DNA from: Trichoplax sp. H2
Taxonomy: Eukaryota > Placozoa > Uniplacotomia > Trichoplacea
Length of the DNA stretch: 64,000 nucleotides
Reading direction: 5' to 3'
Assembly (NCBI GenBank): GCA_003344405.1
Contig: NOWV01000089.1
Coordinates: 248,001 to 312,000, forward strand
Shown: piece after piece, positions 61,645 through 64,000 of the stretch
Layout of the letters: the number at the start of each line of letters is the position of its first letter
Numbering within the stretch: the stretch's first letter is position 1
Made by a program: the position numbers and the translations under genes
Notes under the pieces: model-generated
Seen by the model: the letters and a program-made list of their open reading frames with translations, nothing else
Told to the model about the DNA's origin: nothing
Database searches by the model: none

Positions 61645-63483
61645 CTACGGCACAAGATCTCATCCAAGATAAAGTATCCTCCTATTTATCGTCAATTGTA
61701 GATGAAGATCAGTCGAATGATAGGTAATATCATATCATAGACATTCACTCAACGATATCTTATTAGCTTTACCTGATTGCGTTTTAATTTCTCGGTTGCA
61801 TAAGAGCAGGAACTTAATGATCCTTGTAGCTGGAGTTGCTTATTTGCAATGCTTCATACAATGCAACTGGGCTGGCCCTAGAATAGCTTCCGAGGCATTG
61901 CCTAGAGTACTAGAACTAAATCCATGTGCTCAAAAATTGCTCAGCTGCGATGAAGAAGTAAGCTTTCAGCATGACACAGATCTTCATGACTTGTTACACT
62001 ATACATAGCTATTACTCATGGTCCAAATTTTCCTCTAGCCTCCTTACCCTTTGGCTGATTTCTACGGTCTCTTATGGATCTCTCGATTATTATTATTTAA
62101 TTGCCGAAATCAATTGAGTTGCCTAAAGGTAGTGATAAACTATTGTATATCCAAAGGACGTTTGGGCTCAGAGTTTAAAATAGATATTTAAGCAATCAAT
62201 TGATTTCATAAATCCTTTCTCGACTAGTACATGCGTTGTACTGTCTCGTCCGTCTATGTTACTGTTTGAATAAAAAAGTACTTTTATCTGTAACACGTAT
62301 TTTATGTATTTCAATAGACAGCTCCAATATGGTGCATAAGATGTCTTTATGCCCATCAGCAATTATTTAACGATACCATTCCAGATCTCATGCAAGCGAT
62401 TTTCGCACAGATTGACATAGGTAAGATCTTACGGTAACGGATTGATGTTCATGCAAAGATTTAATATACCAGATATAGCAGCAAGGTTTACGTTGAATGT
62501 AAATGACATACGCGTATTTTTATTCCTAGTTACCGAAGGTCTTTTGCAAGAGGAAGATTTTCCATCGTAAGGAATCTGTACTTGTTCGATTTAATATCAT
62601 TTTATATCCTTAAAATAGGTTCATTTTCAATACTTCATTGTATCTAATAAATATGGCTCATGTAATATTATTGATAGGCTACTTTGCTGTCAAGTCTACG
62701 TGGAATTTTCTCACTTGAAACGGTGTTACTGTGGTTATTTTGAAGCTAAGGTATATGACCAAAATAGATACTTTTTAGATCTAGTACCACATATTAGCAA
62801 ATTGAATTGATTGAACCATGTCTCACTCTTTTAGAAATTGCTTCGAAAAGCTGAGTCTGTGATCGGCTTAAAGTTGGAGCTAAAAGGTATCAGTCGTACG
62901 ACAATTAATAATTCAGATTAATATCGTTATTAATGCAATAACTAAAATCCTTTCGCCTTGGTATTAGGTCGATTAGGGAAACGTACTCGTTTTCAGGAAA
63001 AAAAATTGGCTCAACTTACCGCTTCAATAAAGTGCGAAACGCTGAAAGGTTTGTAACTGTATTTGTGAGCAGGAAGTTATCATTGCTACATAGCCTAGAC
63101 CTGTATCATGTAGAAGTTTTAAGTTAATGTGTCATTGGATTGTTGTTAGTCGTGTGCTTTCTTTTCTAAATAGATAATCGGATAAGTATAGAAGAATTTT
63201 CGAAATTGGAAACTGCTGCCCTTCCGAAAGTATGACAGCACTCGCTTTTACACTTACTTGAGTAGATAACGTTAAAATAGAATTCGGAATATTTTTCTAA
63301 GATTCTAATTGTATAATTATTTGAACTGTTTTAATTCTGTACTGATATTTAGGATGTTACATTGGATGATGATACCGTAATGCATCGCATTAAATTTTCG
63401 GACAATCAAGGAGACATTCCTGTTTTATTGCCTATAGAGGAAATAGTAATACTAGCCAATGGATATGCGCGCAAGCGATCATG
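61645..63483 (+). CDS. TTC27: TTC27 (tetratricopeptide repeat protein 27), N-terminal part
   Basis: Ten exons (61645-61723, 61810-61957, 62039-62128, 62318-62420, 62530-62566, 62678-62750, 62835-62886, 62968-63048, 63174-63229, 63353-63483) join with every phase agreeing. The order of motifs follows known TTC27 proteins: a GVAYLQCFIQCNWAGP segment (family form LQLFVQxNWTGP), PIWCIRCLYAHQQL (family WWTLRYVxIHQxLL), YFEAKKLLRKAES, LGKRTRFQEKKLAQL (family LGKRTRFQ), and LDDDTVMHRIKF (family LNDDTxLxxI). TTC27 is a conserved cytoplasmic TPR protein of poorly defined function. The family is about 840 residues; the TPR-rich C-terminal half is absent here. The last exon leaves two bases (phase 2) and no phase-compatible TTC27 exon follows before the GTPase frame. 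The 5' end is also incomplete. Confidence 0.88.
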
Positions 63484-63603
63484 GTAAATATAATGAACCT
63501 TGGTCATTCCCTTGATATCACTTCACATTCGTAACCTTTGCTCCACTAATAAAATTTTATTTTTCTATCTGTTGTATATCATATTTGAATGATATTTGGA
63601 TAG

Positions 63604-64000
63604 GTACTGGTATCCAAAGCAAAAATTACTTAAAAGCGTATAATAGAGCAATAAAGCAAGGAAAGCGTCGCAATAATTTGATTCGTGCTATGTTTGTTGG
63701 GCCTCGTAATGTCGGTAAATCATCGATTATGAGAGTTTTCACTCAGCAAAGGCTAACCGGTCATGACTCACCGACACAAGTTGCTGAATGGTCGGAAAGA
63801 ATGATCAAAATCAATGCTTATGACGTTTATGATGGGAAATTTTGTGCTATGAGTGAAATATTAGAAAAAATGTGATCGCGTCTATAGAAGAATCGCCTCA
63901 AGTTACCAAAGAACTTGATGACAATCCAAACTTCAAGAAGCAGATTATCGAAACACCCATATTAAGTAAAGAGAATGCACAAGCTGCAACAGACGAATCA
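63604..64000 (+). CDS. P-loop GTPase, Roc-like, partial at the window edge
   Basis: After a GGATAG acceptor the frame reads YLKAYNRAIKQGKRRNNLIR, then AMFVGPRNVGKSSIMRVFTQ. GPRNVGKS is a complete Walker A (G-x4-GKS). The preceding AYxxAxKxGK followed by a strand is typical of Roc/Ras-of-complex domains in LRRK/MFHAS-like proteins of non-bilaterian animals. A TQVAEW stretch sits where switch I should be. The frame ends at a TGA at 63873, but one base away it continues as SIEESPQVTKELDD and stays open to the window end. The break falls at a run of six A (63865-63870). No ATG begins this exon, so it is an internal exon of this or a fused gene. The domain call is good; the boundaries are uncertain. 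Confidence 0.65.

Noticed and set aside
63585-63603. Start of the GTPase frame at 63585
   Set aside because: The codon there is TTG and a splice acceptor lies at 63602-63603; no ATG supports a start.

Overview
The window is AT-rich eukaryotic nuclear DNA. Several genes are broken by short GT-AG introns, one rhodopsin-family GPCR is a single exon, and two 5S rRNA genes are present. There are no operons, CRISPR arrays or insertion sequences. The mix of animal-type genes (class A GPCR, C2H2 zinc finger, TTC27, RNase T2, a Roc-like GTPase) with short introns and long AT-rich intergenic tracts suggests an early-branching animal. My best guess is a placozoan such as Trichoplax; this is inference from gene content and style, not a database match. 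Most genes here were rebuilt by hand by joining short exons whose splice sites and reading phases agree, because few have a long single ORF.

Layout. 1-8.6 kb: no convincing gene, several diverged tandem repeats. 8.66-9.82 kb (+): intronless GPCR. 12.9-14.1 kb: a 20-N assembly gap flanked by two copies of the same sequence, followed by a possible C-terminal exon (+). 16.1-17.6 kb (-): four-exon enoyl-CoA isomerase/hydratase ending in the peroxisomal signal SKL. About 20.2-20.7 kb (-): two exons of an unidentified gene. 21.2-23.9 kb (-): complete secreted RNase T2 in ten exons. 24.2 and 25.0 kb: two 5S rRNA genes facing each other. 26.5-30.1 kb (-): twelve-exon protein with two RRMs. 32.1-33.5 kb (-): a candidate gene whose 113-nt exon is tandemly triplicated. 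34.5-36 kb: degenerate satellite. 36-46.6 kb: gene-poor, with a cytochrome P450-like fragment at 44.3 kb. 46.65-48.9 kb (+): C2H2 zinc-finger protein. 54.9-58.3 kb: two divergent paralogues resembling MLF/HAX1 proteins, sharing a 940-bp intergenic region with heat-shock-element-like words. 58.9-60.6 kb: nested duplications and a 136-bp tandem repeat. 61.6-63.5 kb (+): N-terminal half of TTC27. 63.6 kb to the edge (+): a P-loop GTPase with a one-base frame break.

The genes are ordinary housekeeping, signalling and RNA-processing genes with no shared pathway apparent. The most interesting structures are the triplicated, phase-asymmetric exon (possible mutually exclusive splicing), the divergent paralogue pair, the covarying 5S pair, and the point where TTC27 stops and a GTPase begins. 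I see no evidence of a wholly new defence or mobile system.
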